From NCBI GenBank assembly GCA_964016885.1, contig OZ024744.1:65428547-65492546 (forward strand): a stretch of 64,000 nt of DNA, given 5' to 3'. The position numbers were made by a program, and so were the translations under genes. Below, one piece after another: positions 23,301 to 37,600 of the stretch; position 1 is the first letter of the stretch; each line of letters opens with the position of its first letter. Source of the stretch: Eledone cirrhosa (Eukaryota; Mollusca; Cephalopoda; Octopoda; Eledonidae). Below the pieces are notes generated by a model, which saw only the letters and a program-made list of their open reading frames with translations, was not told where the DNA came from and did no database searches.

Positions 23301-25653
23301 TGGTTTGGAAGGGAGAGCAATGTCCATGGCCCTACATTCTTTTATACTATTATATATGGATTGGTTTAGAAGGGAGAGCAATGTCCATGGCCCTACATTC
23401 TTTTATACTATTATATATGGATTGGTTTGGAAGGGAAGACCAATGTCCATGGCCCTACATTCTTTTATATTATTATATATGGATTGGTTTGGAAAGGAAG
23501 ACCAATGTCCATGGCCCTACATTCTTTTTTATTATAATATATGGATTGGTTTGGTAGGGAAGACCAATGTCCATGGCCCAACATTCTTTTGTATTATTAT
23601 ATATGGATTGGTTTGGAAGGGAGAGCAATGTCCATGGCCCTACATTCTTTTATACTATTATATATATGGATTGGTTTGGAAGGGAAGACCAATGTCCATG
23701 GCCCAACATTCTTTTATATTATTATATATGGATTGGTCTGGAAAGGAAGACCAATGTCCATGGCCCAACATTCTTTTTTATTATAATATATGGATTGGTT
23801 TGGAAAGAAAGACCAATGTCCATGGCCCAACATTCTTTTATATTATTATATATGGATTGGTTTGGAAAGAAGACCAATGTCCATGGCCCTACATTCTTTT
23901 ATATTATTATATATGGATTGGTTTGGAAGGGAAGACCAATGTCCATGGCCCTACATTCTTTTATATTATTATATATGGATTGGTTTGGAAAGGAAGACCA
24001 ATGTCCATGGCCCTACATTCTTTTATATTATTATATATGGATTGGTTTGGAAAGGAAGACCAATGTCCATGGCCCTACATTCTTTTTTATTATAATATAT
24101 GGATTGGTTTGGTAGGGAAGACCAATGTCCATGGCCCAACATTCTTTTATATTATTATATATGGATTGGTTTGGAAAGGAAGACCAATGTCCATGGTCCT
24201 ACATTCTTTTATACTATTATATATGGATTGGTTTGGAAGGGAGAGCAATGTCCATGGCCCTACATTCTTTTATACTATTATATATGGATTGGTTTGGAAG
24301 GGAAGACCAATGTCCATGGCCCTACATTCTTTTATACTATTATATATGGATTGGTTTGGAAAGGAAGACCAATGTCCATGGCCCTACATTCTTTTATACT
24401 ATTATATATGGATTGGTTTGGAAGGGAAGACCAATGTCCATGGCCCTACATTCTTTTTTATTATAATATATGGATTGGTCTGGTAGGGAAGACCAATGTC
24501 CATGGCCCAACATTCTTTTGTATTATTATATATGGATTGGTTTGGAAAGGAAAACCAATGTCCATGGCCCTACATTCTTTTATATTATTATATAAAAGAT
24601 GTAGTGGGATCACAGGTAAGCTAACTAAGAACATAGATTTTACATGTGGCCGGTGCTCTGGTGCAATAAGTAGCAGCAAGTGCCCACAGACTACTAGCTC
24701 TTTCAATTGCGCAGAGGGTTCTATAGAAATAGTGGACAGCTTCCGTTACCTGGGCAATAAAATCAGCAGTGGGGGAGGGTGCTCTGAAAGTACTGTAGCT
24801 AGAGTCAGAACTGGTTGGAAAAAGTTCAGAGAGCTTATACCACTATTAGCTGCTAAAGGGTTCTCACTAAAAATGAAAGGCAGGTTGTACGATGCCTGCA
24901 TACGAACAGCAATGCTGCATGGCAGTGAGACCTGGGCATTGTGTGCAGAGGATATACGCAGACTAGAGAGGAACGAAGCTTGCATGCTCCGCTGGATGTG
25001 TAACAGTAATATACGTGAACGGCAAAGCATAAACGAACTAAGGAAAAAATTAGAGATAAGAGGGATCAGATGTTGTTTGCTCGAGAGAAGGCTACGTTGG
25101 TATGGACACGTGATGCGCATGAAAGTCGATAGCTGTATAACAAAGTGCAGGGCAATAAAGATAGACGGTAGCCACGGAATAGGCAGACCTAGAAAAACCT
25201 GGGACGAGCTGATAAACTCCGACCTCACACACTTACACCTCTCCAAGACAATGTCACTGGACCGAGACCTTTGGCGGTACTCAGTAACAGAGAAGACCCG
25301 CCTTGCCAGTAGGCATCTCTAACAAAATACACCCCGTCCCGCCACCTCCCCCACCCATCCACACCACCCGTCCTATGTAAAGTTATGTTGGTGCCGCGCC
25401 ATCCAGGCCGAAACAAATGAGATCGTGTAGGTGTCACGACAAAAAAACACACAGTCCACGCTGTAATGTGGCCGTGTAGGCAACACGGTAAAAACCTCCC
25501 AGACCCACACTGTAAATGTGGTTGGTGTTAGGAAGGGCATCCAACTGTAGAAAACCTGCCAGACAGTCCTATGCGAGCAAGACAATCACTCTTGCCTCAA
25601 GTGGGACTACCCCCGTCCAAACCCATGCAAGCGTGGAACACGGACGTTAAACG
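20288..25653. repeat. Higher-order repeat block A, two tandem copies of 2683 bp
   Basis: 20288-22970 and 22971-25653 repeat with the same order of unit variants and the same LINE insert; matching landmarks are all 2683 bp apart. Each holds about 26 satellite units plus the 1072-bp insert. Confidence 0.9.
21912..22983 (+). mobile_element. LINE 3' end inside the array, insert copy 2
   Basis: The insert is 1072 bp with the same 5' cut (array ...TTATATA then AAAGATGTAG) and the same 3' end (GATGATGATGA then TATGGATTGG) as the other copies. The LINE C-terminal frame is open from the array into the insert and ends at 22639 (...TRLASRHL). The 3' UTR (22640-22983) has two tandem halves of a roughly 43-bp element (CACACAGTCCACGCTGTAA, then CCCACACTGTAAATGTGG), typical of this LINE family in the window. 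It carries the GNKISS variant. Confidence 0.95.
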
Positions 25654-25666
25654 TTGATGATGATGA
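24595..25666 (+). mobile_element. LINE 3' end inside the array, insert copy 3
   Basis: The copy is offset exactly 2683 bp from copy 2 and looks identical by eye, including the GNKISS variant. The coding part ends at 25322 and the tail at 25666. Confidence 0.95.
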
Positions 25667-28600
25667 TATGGATTGGTTTGGAAAGGAAGACCAATGTCCA
25701 TGGCCCTACATTATTTTATATTATTATATATGGATTGGTTTGGAAAGGAAGACCAATGTCCATGGCCCAACATTCTTTTATATTATTATATATGGATTGG
25801 TTTGGAAAGGAAGACCAATGTCCATGGCCCTACATTCTTTTATACTATTATATATGGATTGGTTTGGAAGGGAAGACAAATGTCCATGGCCCTACATTCT
25901 TTTATATTATTATATATGGATTGGTCTGGAAAGGAAGACCAATGTCCATGGCCCTACATTCTTTTATATTATTATATATGGATTGGTTTGGAAGGGAGAG
26001 CAATGTCCATGGCCCTACATTCTTTTATACTATTATATATGGATTGGTTTAGAAGGGAGAGCAATGTCCATGGCCCTACATTCTTTTATACTATTATATA
26101 TGGATTGGTTTGGAAGGGAAGACCAATGTCCATGGCCCTACATTCTTTTATATTATTATATATGGATTGGTTTGGAAAGGAAGACCAATGTCCATGGCCC
26201 TACATTCTTTTTTATTATAATATATGGATTGGTTTGGTAGGGAAGACCAATGTCCATGGCCCAACATTCTTTTATATTATTATATATGGATTGGTTTGGA
26301 AAGGAAGACCAATGTCCATGGTCCTACATTCTTTTATACTATTATATATGGATTGGTTTGGAAGGGAGAGCAATGTCCATGGCCCTACATTCTTTTATAC
26401 TATTATATATGGATTGGTTTGGAAGGGAAGACCAATGTCCATGGCCCTACATTCTTTTATACTATTATATATGGATTGGTTTGGAAAGGAAGACCAATGT
26501 CCATGGCCCAACATTCTTTTATATTATTATATATGGATTGGTTTGGAAGGGAGAGCAATGTCCATGGCCCTACATTCTTTTATACTATTATATATGGATT
26601 GGTTTGGAAGGGAAGACCAATGTCCATGGCCCTACATTCTTTTATACTATTATATATGGATTGGTTTGGAAAGGAAGACCAATGTCCATGGCCCTACATT
26701 CTTTTTTATTATAATATATGGATTGGTTTGGTAGGGAAGACCAATGTCCATGGCCCAACATTCTTTTATATTATTATATATGGATTGGTTTGGAAAGGAA
26801 GACCAATGTCCATGGTCCTACATTCTTTTATACTATTATATATGGATTGGTTTGGAAGGGAGAGCAATGTCCATGGCCCTACATTCTTTTATACTATTAT
26901 ATATGGATTGGTTTGGAAGGGAAGACCAATGTCCATGGCCCTACATTCTTTTTTATTATAATATATGGATTGGTCTGGTAGGGAAGACCAATGTCCATGG
27001 CCCAACATTCTTTTGTATTATTATATATGGATTGGTTTGGAAAGGAAAACCAATGTCCATGGCCCTACATTCTTTTATATTATTATATAAAAGATGTAGT
27101 GGGATCACAGGTAAGCTAACTAAGAACATAGATTTTACATGTGGCCGGTGCTCTGGTGCAATAAGTAGCAGCAAGTGCCCACAGACTACTAGCTCTTTCA
27201 ATTGCGCAGAGGGTTCTATAGAAATAGTGGACAGCTTCCGTTACCTGGGCGATAAAATCAGCAGTGGGGGAGGGTGCTCTGAAAGTACTGTAGCTAGAGT
27301 CAGAACTGGTTGGAAAAAGTTCAGAGAGCTTATACCACTATTAGCTGCTAAAGGGTTCTCACTAAAAATGAAAGGCAGGTTGTACGATGCCTGCATACGA
27401 ACAGCAATGCTGCATGGCAGTGAGACCTGGGCATTGTGTGCAGAGGATATACGCAGACTAGAGAGGAACGAAGCTTGCATGCTCCGCTGGATGTGTAACA
27501 GTAATATACGTGAACGGCAAAGCATAAACGAACTAAGGAAAAAATTAGAGATAAGAGGGATCAGATGTTGTTTGCTCGAGAGAAGGCTACGTTGGTATGG
27601 ACACGTGATGCGCATGAAAGTCGATAGCTGTATAACAAAGTGCAGGGCAATAAAGATAGACGGTAGCCACGGAATAGGCAGACCTAGAAAAACCTGGGAC
27701 GAGCTGATAAACTCCGACCTCACACACTTACACCTCTCCAAGACAATGTCACTGGACCGAGACCTTTGGCGGTACTCAGTAACAGAGAAGACCCGCCTTG
27801 CCAGTAGGCATCTCTAACAAAATACACCCCGTCCCGCCACCTCCCCCACCTATCCACACCACCCGTCCTATGTAAAGTTATGTTGGTGCCGCGCCATCCA
27901 GGCCGAAACAAATGAGATCGTGTAGGTGTCACGACAAAAAAACACACAGTCCACGCTGTAATGTGGCCGTGTAGGCAACACGGTAAAAACCTCCCAGACC
28001 CACACTGTAAATGTGGTTGGTGTTAGGAAGGGCATCCAACTGTAGAAAACCTGCCAGACAGTCCTATGCGAGCAAGACAATCACTCTTGCCTCAAGTGGG
28101 ACTACCCCCGTCCAAACCCATGCAAGCGTGGAACACGGACGTTAAACGTTGATGATGATGATATGGATTGGTTTGGAAAGGAAGACCAATGTCCATGGCC
28201 CTACATTATTTTATATTATTATATATGGATTGGTTTGGAAAGGAAGACCAATGTCCATGGCCCAACATTCTTTTATATTATTATATATGGATTGGTTTGG
28301 AAAGGAAGACCAATGTCCATGGCCCAACATTCTTTTATATTATTATATATGGATTGGTTTGGAAAGGAAGACCAATGTCCATGGCCCAACATTCTTTTAT
28401 ATTATTATATATGGATTGGTTTGGAAAGGAAGACCAATGTCCATGGCCCAACATTCTTTTATATTATTATATATGGATTGGTTTGGAAAGGAAGACCAAT
28501 GTCCATGGCCCAACATTCTTTTATATTATTATATATGGATTGGTTTGGAAAGGAAGACCAATGTCCATGGCCCTACATTCTTTTATACTATTATATATGG

Positions 28601-31600
28601 ATTGGTTTGGAAGGGAAGACAAATGTCCATGGCCCTACATTCTTTTATATTATTATATATGGATTGGTCTGGAAAGGAAGACCAATGTCCATGGCCCTAC
28701 ATTCTTTTATATTATTATATATGGATTGGTTTGGAAGGGAGAGCAATGTCCATGGCCCTACATTCTTTTATACTATTATATATGGATTGGTTTAGAAGGG
28801 AGAGCAATGTCCATGGCCCTACATTCTTTTATACTATTATATATGGATTGGTTTGGAAGGGAAGACCAATGTCCATGGCCCTACATTCTTTTATATTATT
28901 ATATATGGATTGGTTTGGAAAGGAAGACCAATGTCCATGGCCCTACATTCTTTTATATTATTATATATGGATTGGTTTGGAAAGGAAGACCAATGTCCAT
29001 GGCCCTACATTCTTTTATATTATTATATATGGATTGGTTTGGAAAGGAAGACCAATGTCCATGGCCCTACATTCTTTTTTATTATAATATATGGATTGGT
29101 TTGGTAGGGAAGACCAATGTCCATGGCCCAACATTCTTTTATATTATTATATATGGATTGGTTTGGAAAGGAAGACCAATGTCCATGGTCCTACATTCTT
29201 TTATACTATTATATATGGATTGGTTTGGAAGGGAGAGCAATGTCCATGGCCCTACATTCTTTTATACTATTATATATGGATTGGTTTGGAAGGGAAGACC
29301 AATGTCCATGGCCCTACATTCTTTTATACTATTATATATGGATTGGTTTGGAAGGGAAGACCAATGTCCATGGCCCTACATTCTTTTTTATTATAATATA
29401 TGCATTGGTTTGGAAAGGAAGACCAATGTCCATGGCCCTACATTCTTTTATATTATAATATATGGATTGGTTTGGAAGGGAAGACCAATGTCCATGGCCC
29501 TACATTCTTTTATATTATTATATATTGATTGGTTTGGAAAGGAAGACCAATGTCCATGGCCCTACATTCTTTTTTATTATAATATATGGATTGGTCTGGT
29601 AGGGAAGACCAATGTCCATGGCCCAACATTCTTTTGTATTATTATATATGGATTGGTTTGGAAAGGAAAACCAATGTCCATGGCCCTACATTCTTTTATA
29701 CTATTATATATGGATTGGTTTGGAAGGGAAAACAAATGTCCATGGCCCTACATTCTTTTATATTATAATATATGGATTGGTTTGGAAAGAAGACCAATGT
29801 CCATGGCCCTACATTCTTTTATATTATTATATATGGATTGATTTGGAAAGAAGACCAATGTCCATGGCCCTACATTCTTTTATATTATTATATATGGATT
29901 GATTTGGAAGGGAAGACCAATGTCCATGGCCCTACATTATTTTATATTATTATATATGGATTGGTTTGGAAAGAAGACCAATGTCCATGGCCCTACATTC
30001 TTTTATATTATTATATATGGATTGATTTGGAAGGGAAGACCAATGTCCATGGCCCTACATTCTTTTATATTATTATATATGGATTGGTTTGGAAAGGAAG
30101 ACCAATGTCCATGGCCCTACATTATTTTATATTATTATATATGGATTGGTTTGGAAAGGAAGACCAATGTCCATGGCCCTACATTCTTTTTTATTATAAT
30201 ATATGGATTGGTTTGGTAGGGAAGACCAATGTCCATGGCCCAACATTCTTTTATATTATTATATATGGATTGGTTTGGAAAGGAAGACCAATGTCCATGG
30301 CCCTACATTCTTTTATACTATTATATATGGATTGGTTTGGAAAGGAAGACCAATGTCCATGGCCCAACATTCTTTTATATTATTATATATGGATTGGTTT
30401 GGAAGGGAAGACCAATGTCCATGGCCCTACATTCTTTTATACTATTATATATGGATTGGTTTGGAAGGGAAGACAAATGTCCATGGCCCTACATTCTTTT
30501 ATATTATTATATATGGATTGGTCTGGAAAGGAAGACCAATGTCCATGGCCCTACATTCTTTTATATTATTATATATGGATTGGTTTGGAAGGGAGAGCAA
30601 TGTCCATGGCCCTACATTCTTTTATACTATTATATATGGATTGGTTTAGAAGGGAGAGCAATGTCCATGGCCCTACATTCTTTTATACTATTATATATGG
30701 ATTGGTTTGGAAGGGAAGACCAATGTCCATGGCCCTACATCTTTTATATTATTATATTTGGATTGGTTTGGAAGGGAAGACCAATGTCCATGGCCCTACA
30801 TTCTTTTAATTATATATGGATTGGTTTGGAAAGGAAGACCAATGTCCATGGCCCTACATTCTTTTTTATTATAATATATGGATTGGTTTGGAAAGGAAGA
30901 CCAATGTCCATGGCCCTACATTCTTTTTTATTATTATATATGGATTGGTTTGGAAGGGAAGACCAATGTCCATGGCCCAACATTCTTTTGTATTATTATA
31001 TATGGATTGGTTTGGAAAGAAAGACCAATGTCCATGGCCCTACATTCTTTTATATTATTATATATGGATTGGTTTCGAAAGAAGACCAATGTCCATGGCC
31101 CTACATTCTTTTATATTATTATATATGGATTGGTTTGGAAGGGAAGACCAATGTCCATGGCCCTACATTCTTTTATATTATTATATATGGATTGGTTTGG
31201 AAAGGAAGACCAATGTCCATGGCCCTACATTCTTTTATATTATTATATATGGATTGGTTTCGAAAGAAGACCAATGTCCATGGCCCTACATTCTTTTATA
31301 TTATTATATATGGATTGGTTTGGAAGGGAAGACCAATGTCCATGGCCCTACATTCTTTTATATTATTATATATGGATTGGTTTGGAAAGGAAGACCAATG
31401 TCCATGGCCCTACATTCTTTTATATTATTATATATGGATTGGTTTGGAAAGGAAGACCAATGTCCATGGCCCTACATTCTTTTTTATTATAATATATGGA
31501 TTGGTTTGGTAGGGAAGACCAATGTCCATGGCCCAACATTCTTTTATATTATTATATATGGATTGGTTTGGAAAGGAAGACCAATGTCCATGGCCCTACA

Positions 31601-34600
31601 TTCTTTTTTATTATTATATATGGATTGGTTTGGAAAGGAAGACCAATGTCCATGGCCCTACATTCTTTTTTATTATTATATATGGATTGGTTTGGAAAGG
31701 AAGACCAATGTCCATGGTCCTACATTCTTTTATACTATTATATATGGATTGGTTTGGAAGGGAGAGCAATGTCCATGGCCCTACATTCTTTTATACTATT
31801 ATATATGGATTGGTTTGGAAGGGAAGACCAATGTCCATGGCCCTACATTCTTTTATACTATTATATATGGATTGGTTTGGAAAGGAAGACCAATGTCCAT
31901 GGCCCTACATTCTTTTATACTATTATATATGGATTGGTTTGGAAAGGAAGACCAATGTCCATGGCCCTACATTCTTTTTTATTATTATATATGGATTGGT
32001 TTGGAAAGGAAGACCAATGTCCATGGCCCTACATTCTTTTTTATTATTATATATGGATTGGTTTGGAAAGGAAGACCAATGTCCATGGCCCTACATTCTT
32101 TTTTATTATAATATATGGATTGGTTTGGAAGGGAGAGCAATGTCCATGGCCCTACATTCTTTTATACTATTATATATGGATTGGTTTGGAAAGGAAGACC
32201 AATGTCCATGGCCCTACATTCTTTTTTATTATAATATATGGATTGGTTTGGTAGGGAAGACCAATGTCCATGGCCCAACATTCTTTTATATTATTATATA
32301 TAGATTGGTTTGGAAAGGAAGACCAATGTCCATGGCCCTACATTCTTTTATATTATTATATATGGATTGGTTTAGAAGGGAGAGCAATGTCCATGGCCCT
32401 ACATTCTTTTATACTATTATATATGGATTGGTTTGGAAGGGAAGACCAATGTCCATGGCCCTACATTCTTTTATATTATTATATATGGATTGGTTTGGAA
32501 AGGAAGACCAATGTCCATGGCCCTACATTCTTTTTTATTATAATATATGGATTGGTTTGGTAGGGAAGACCAATGTCCATGGCCCAACATTCTTTTGTAT
32601 TATTATATATGGATTGGTTTGGAAGGGAGAGCAATGTCCATGGCCCTACATTCTTTTATACTATTATATATATGGATTGGTTTGGAAGGGAAGACCAATG
32701 TCCATGGCCCAACATTCTTTTATATTATTATATATGGATTGGTCTGGAAAGGAAGACCAATGTCCATGGCCCAACATTCTTTTTTATTATAATATATGGA
32801 TTGGTTTGGAAAGAAAGACCAATGTCCATGGCCCAACATTCTTTTATATTATTATATATGGATTGGTTTGGAAAGAAGACCAATGTCCATGGCCCTACAT
32901 TCTTTTATATTATTATATATGGATTGGTTTGGAAGGGAAGACCAATGTCCATGGCCCTACATTCTTTTATATTATTATATATGGATTGGTTTGGAAAGGA
33001 AGACCAATGTCCATGGCCCTACATTCTTTTATATTATTATATATGGATTGGTTTGGAAAGGAAGACCAATGTCCATGGCCCTACATTCTTTTTTATTATA
33101 ATATATGGATTGGTTTGGTAGGGAAGACCAATGTCCATGGCCCAACATTCTTTTATATTATTATATATGGATTGGTTTGGAAAGGAAGACCAATGTCCAT
33201 GGTCCTACATTCTTTTATACTATTATATATGGATTGGTTTGGAAGGGAGAGCAATGTCCATGGCCCTACATTCTTTTATACTATTATATATGGATTGGTT
33301 TGGAAGGGAAGACCAATGTCCATGGCCCTACATTCTTTTATACTATTATATATGGATTGGTTTGGAAAGGAAGACCAATGTCCATGGCCCTACATTCTTT
33401 TATACTATTATATATGGATTGGTTTGGAAGGGAAGACCAATGTCCATGGCCCTACATTCTTTTTTATTATAATATATGGATTGGTCTGGTAGGGAAGACC
33501 AATGTCCATGGCCCAACATTCTTTTGTATTATTATATATGGATTGGTTTGGAAAGGAAAACCAATGTCCATGGCCCTACATTCTTTTATATTATTATATA
33601 AAAGATGTAGTGGGATCACAGGTAAGCTAACTAAGAACATAGATTTTACATGTGGCCGGTGCTCTGGTGCAATAAGTAGCAGCAAGTGCCCACAGACTAC
33701 TAGCTCTTTCAATTGCGCAGAGGGTTCTATAGAAATAGTGGACAGCTTCCGTTACCTGGGCAATAAAATCAGCAGTGGGGGAGGGTGCTCTGAAAGTACT
33801 GTAGCTAGAGTCAGAACTGGTTGGAAAAAGTTCAGAGAGCTTATACCACTATTAGCTGCTAAAGGGTTCTCACTAAAAATGAAAGGCAGGTTGTACGATG
33901 CCTGCATACGAACAGCAATGCTGCATGGCAGTGAGACCTGGGCATTGTGTGCAGAGGATATACGCAGACTAGAGAGGAACGAAGCTTGCATGCTCCGCTG
34001 GATGTGTAACAGTAATATACGTGAACGGCAAAGCATAAACGAACTAAGGAAAAAATTAGAGATAAGAGGGATCAGATGTTGTTTGCTCGAGAGAAGGCTA
34101 CGTTGGTATGGACACGTGATGCGCATGAAAGTCGATAGCTGTATAACAAAGTGCAGGGCAATAAAGATAGACGGTAGCCACGGAATAGGCAGACCTAGAA
34201 AAACCTGGGACGAGCTGATAAACTCCGACCTCACACACTTACACCTCTCCAAGACAATGTCACTGGACCGAGACCTTTGGCGGTACTCAGTAACAGAGAA
34301 GACCCGCCTTGCCAGTAGGCATCTCTAACAAAATACACCCCGTCCCGCCACCTCCCCCACCCATCCACACCACCCGTCCTATGTAAAGTTATGTTGGTGC
34401 CGCGCCATCCAGGCCGAAACAAATGAGATCGTGTAGGTGTCACGACAAAAAAACACACAGTCCACGCTGTAATGTGGCCGTGTAGGCAACACGGTAAAAA
34501 CCTCCCAGACCCACACTGTAAATGTGGTTGGTGTTAGGAAGGGCATCCAACTGTAGAAAACCTGCCAGACAGTCCTATGCGAGCAAGACAATCACTCTTG

Positions 34601-34659
34601 CCTCAAGTGGGACTACCCCCGTCCAAACCCATGCAAGCGTGGAACACGGACGTTAAACG
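25654..34659. repeat. Higher-order block B (2495 bp) followed by block C (6511 bp)
   Basis: B runs 25654-28148 and C runs 28149-34659; each ends in an insert. C contains about 88 units and has single-unit oddities used here as landmarks: a shortened CATCTTTTATATT unit at 30740, a TTTTAATTATATATGG unit at 30805 and TTTCGAAAG units at 31075 and 31260. The same B+C order returns at 41233. Confidence 0.88.
27090..28161 (+). mobile_element. LINE 3' end inside the array, insert copy 4
   Basis: The copy is offset 2495 bp from copy 3. It carries GDKISS (as copies 1 and 7) and a private C-to-T change in the 3' UTR near 27851 (CCACCTATCC). The coding part ends at 27817. Confidence 0.95.
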
Positions 34660-34672
34660 TTGATGATGATGA
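33601..34672 (+). mobile_element. LINE 3' end inside the array, insert copy 5
   Basis: The copy is offset 6511 bp from copy 4 and carries GNKISS. The coding part ends at 34328. Breakpoints are identical to the other copies. Confidence 0.95.
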
Positions 34673-37600
34673 TATGGATTGGTTTGGAAAGGAAGACCAA
34701 TGTCCATGGCCCTACATTATTTTATATTATTATATATGGATTGGTTTGGAAAGGAAGACCAATGTCCATGGCCCAACATTCTTTTATATTATTATATATG
34801 GATTGGTTTGGAAAGGAAGACCAATGTCCATGGCCCAACATTCTTTTATATTATTATATATGGATTGGTTTGGAAAGGAAGACCAATGTCCATGGCCCAA
34901 CATTCTTTTATATTATTATATATGGATTGGTTTGGAAAGGAAGACCAATGTCCATGGCCCAACATTCTTTTATATTATTATATATGGATTGGTTTGGAAA
35001 GGAAGACCAATGTCCATGGCCCAACATTCTTTTATATTATTATATATGGATTGGTTTGGAAAGGAAGACCAATGTCCATGGCCCAACATTCTTTTATATT
35101 ATTATATATGGATTGGTTTGGAAAGGAAGACCAATGTCCATGGCCCTACATTCTTTTATACTATTATATATGGATTGGTTTGGAAGGGAAGACAAATGTC
35201 CATGGCCCTACATTCTTTTATATTATTATATATGGATTGGTCTGGAAAGGAAGACCAATGTCCATGGCCCTACATTCTTTTATATTATTATATATGGATT
35301 GGTTTGGAAGGGAGAGCAATGTCCATGGCCCTACATTCTTTTATACTATTATATATGGATTGGTTTAGAAGGGAGAGCAATGTCCATGGCCCTACATTCT
35401 TTTATACTATTATATATGGATTGGTTTGGAAGGGAAGACCAATGTCCATGGCCCTACATTCTTTTATATTATTATATATGGATTGGTTTGGAAAGGAAGA
35501 CCAATGTCCATGGCCCTACATTCTTTTATATTATTATATATGGATTGGTTTGGAAAGGAAGACCAATGTCCATGGCCCTACATTCTTTTATATTATTATA
35601 TATGGATTGGTTTGGAAAGGAAGACCAATGTCCATGGCCCTACATTCTTTTTTATTATAATATATGGATTGGTTTGGTAGGGAAGACCAATGTCCATGGC
35701 CCAACATTCTTTTATATTATTATATATGGATTGGTTTGGAAAGGAAGACCAATGTCCATGGTCCTACATTCTTTTATACTATTATATATGGATTGGTTTG
35801 GAAGGGAGAGCAATGTCCATGGCCCTACATTCTTTTATACTATTATATATGGATTGGTTTGGAAGGGAAGACCAATGTCCATGGCCCTACATTCTTTTAT
35901 ACTATTATATATGGATTGGTTTGGAAGGGAAGACCAATGTCCATGGCCCTACATTCTTTTTTATTATAATATATGCATTGGTTTGGAAAGGAAGACCAAT
36001 GTCCATGGCCCTACATTCTTTTATATTATAATATATGGATTGGTTTGGAAGGGAAGACCAATGTCCATGGCCCTACATTCTTTTATATTATTATATATTG
36101 ATTGGTTTGGAAAGGAAGACCAATGTCCATGGCCCTACATTCTTTTTTATTATAATATATGGATTGGTCTGGTAGGGAAGACCAATGTCCATGGCCCAAC
36201 ATTCTTTTGTATTATTATATATGGATTGGTTTGGAAAGGAAAACCAATGTCCATGGCCCTACATTCTTTTATACTATTATATATGGATTGGTTTGGAAGG
36301 GAAAACAAATGTCCATGGCCCTACATTCTTTTATATTATAATATATGGATTGGTTTGGAAAGAAGACCAATGTCCATGGCCCTACATTCTTTTATATTAT
36401 TATATATGGATTGATTTGGAAAGAAGACCAATGTCCATGGCCCTACATTCTTTTATATTATTATATATGGATTGATTTGGAAGGGAAGACCAATGTCCAT
36501 GGCCCTACATTATTTTATATTATTATATATGGATTGGTTTGGAAAGAAGACCAATGTCCATGGCCCTACATTCTTTTATATTATTATATATGGATTGATT
36601 TGGAAGGGAAGACCAATGTCCATGGCCCTACATTCTTTTATATTATTATATATGGATTGGTTTGGAAAGGAAGACCAATGTCCATGGCCCTACATTATTT
36701 TATATTATTATATATGGATTGGTTTGGAAAGGAAGACCAATGTCCATGGCCCTACATTCTTTTTTATTATAATATATGGATTGGTTTGGTAGGGAAGACC
36801 AATGTCCATGGCCCAACATTCTTTTATATTATTATATATGGATTGGTTTGGAAAGGAAGACCAATGTCCATGGCCCTACATTCTTTTATACTATTATATA
36901 TGGATTGGTTTGGAAAGGAAGACCAATGTCCATGGCCCAACATTCTTTTATATTATTATATATGGATTGGTTTGGAAGGGAAGACCAATGTCCATGGCCC
37001 TACATTCTTTTATACTATTATATATGGATTGGTTTGGAAGGGAAGACAAATGTCCATGGCCCTACATTCTTTTATATTATTATATATGGATTGGTCTGGA
37101 AAGGAAGACCAATGTCCATGGCCCTACATTCTTTTATATTATTATATATGGATTGGTTTGGAAGGGAGAGCAATGTCCATGGCCCTACATTCTTTTATAC
37201 TATTATATATGGATTGGTTTAGAAGGGAGAGCAATGTCCATGGCCCTACATTCTTTTATACTATTATATATGGATTGGTTTGGAAGGGAAGACCAATGTC
37301 CATGGCCCTACATCTTTTATATTATTATATTTGGATTGGTTTGGAAGGGAAGACCAATGTCCATGGCCCTACATTCTTTTAATTATATATGGATTGGTTT
37401 GGAAAGGAAGACCAATGTCCATGGCCCTACATTCTTTTTTATTATAATATATGGATTGGTTTGGAAAGGAAGACCAATGTCCATGGCCCTACATTCTTTT
37501 TTATTATTATATATGGATTGGTTTGGAAGGGAAGACCAATGTCCATGGCCCAACATTCTTTTGTATTATTATATATGGATTGGTTTGGAAAGAAAGACCA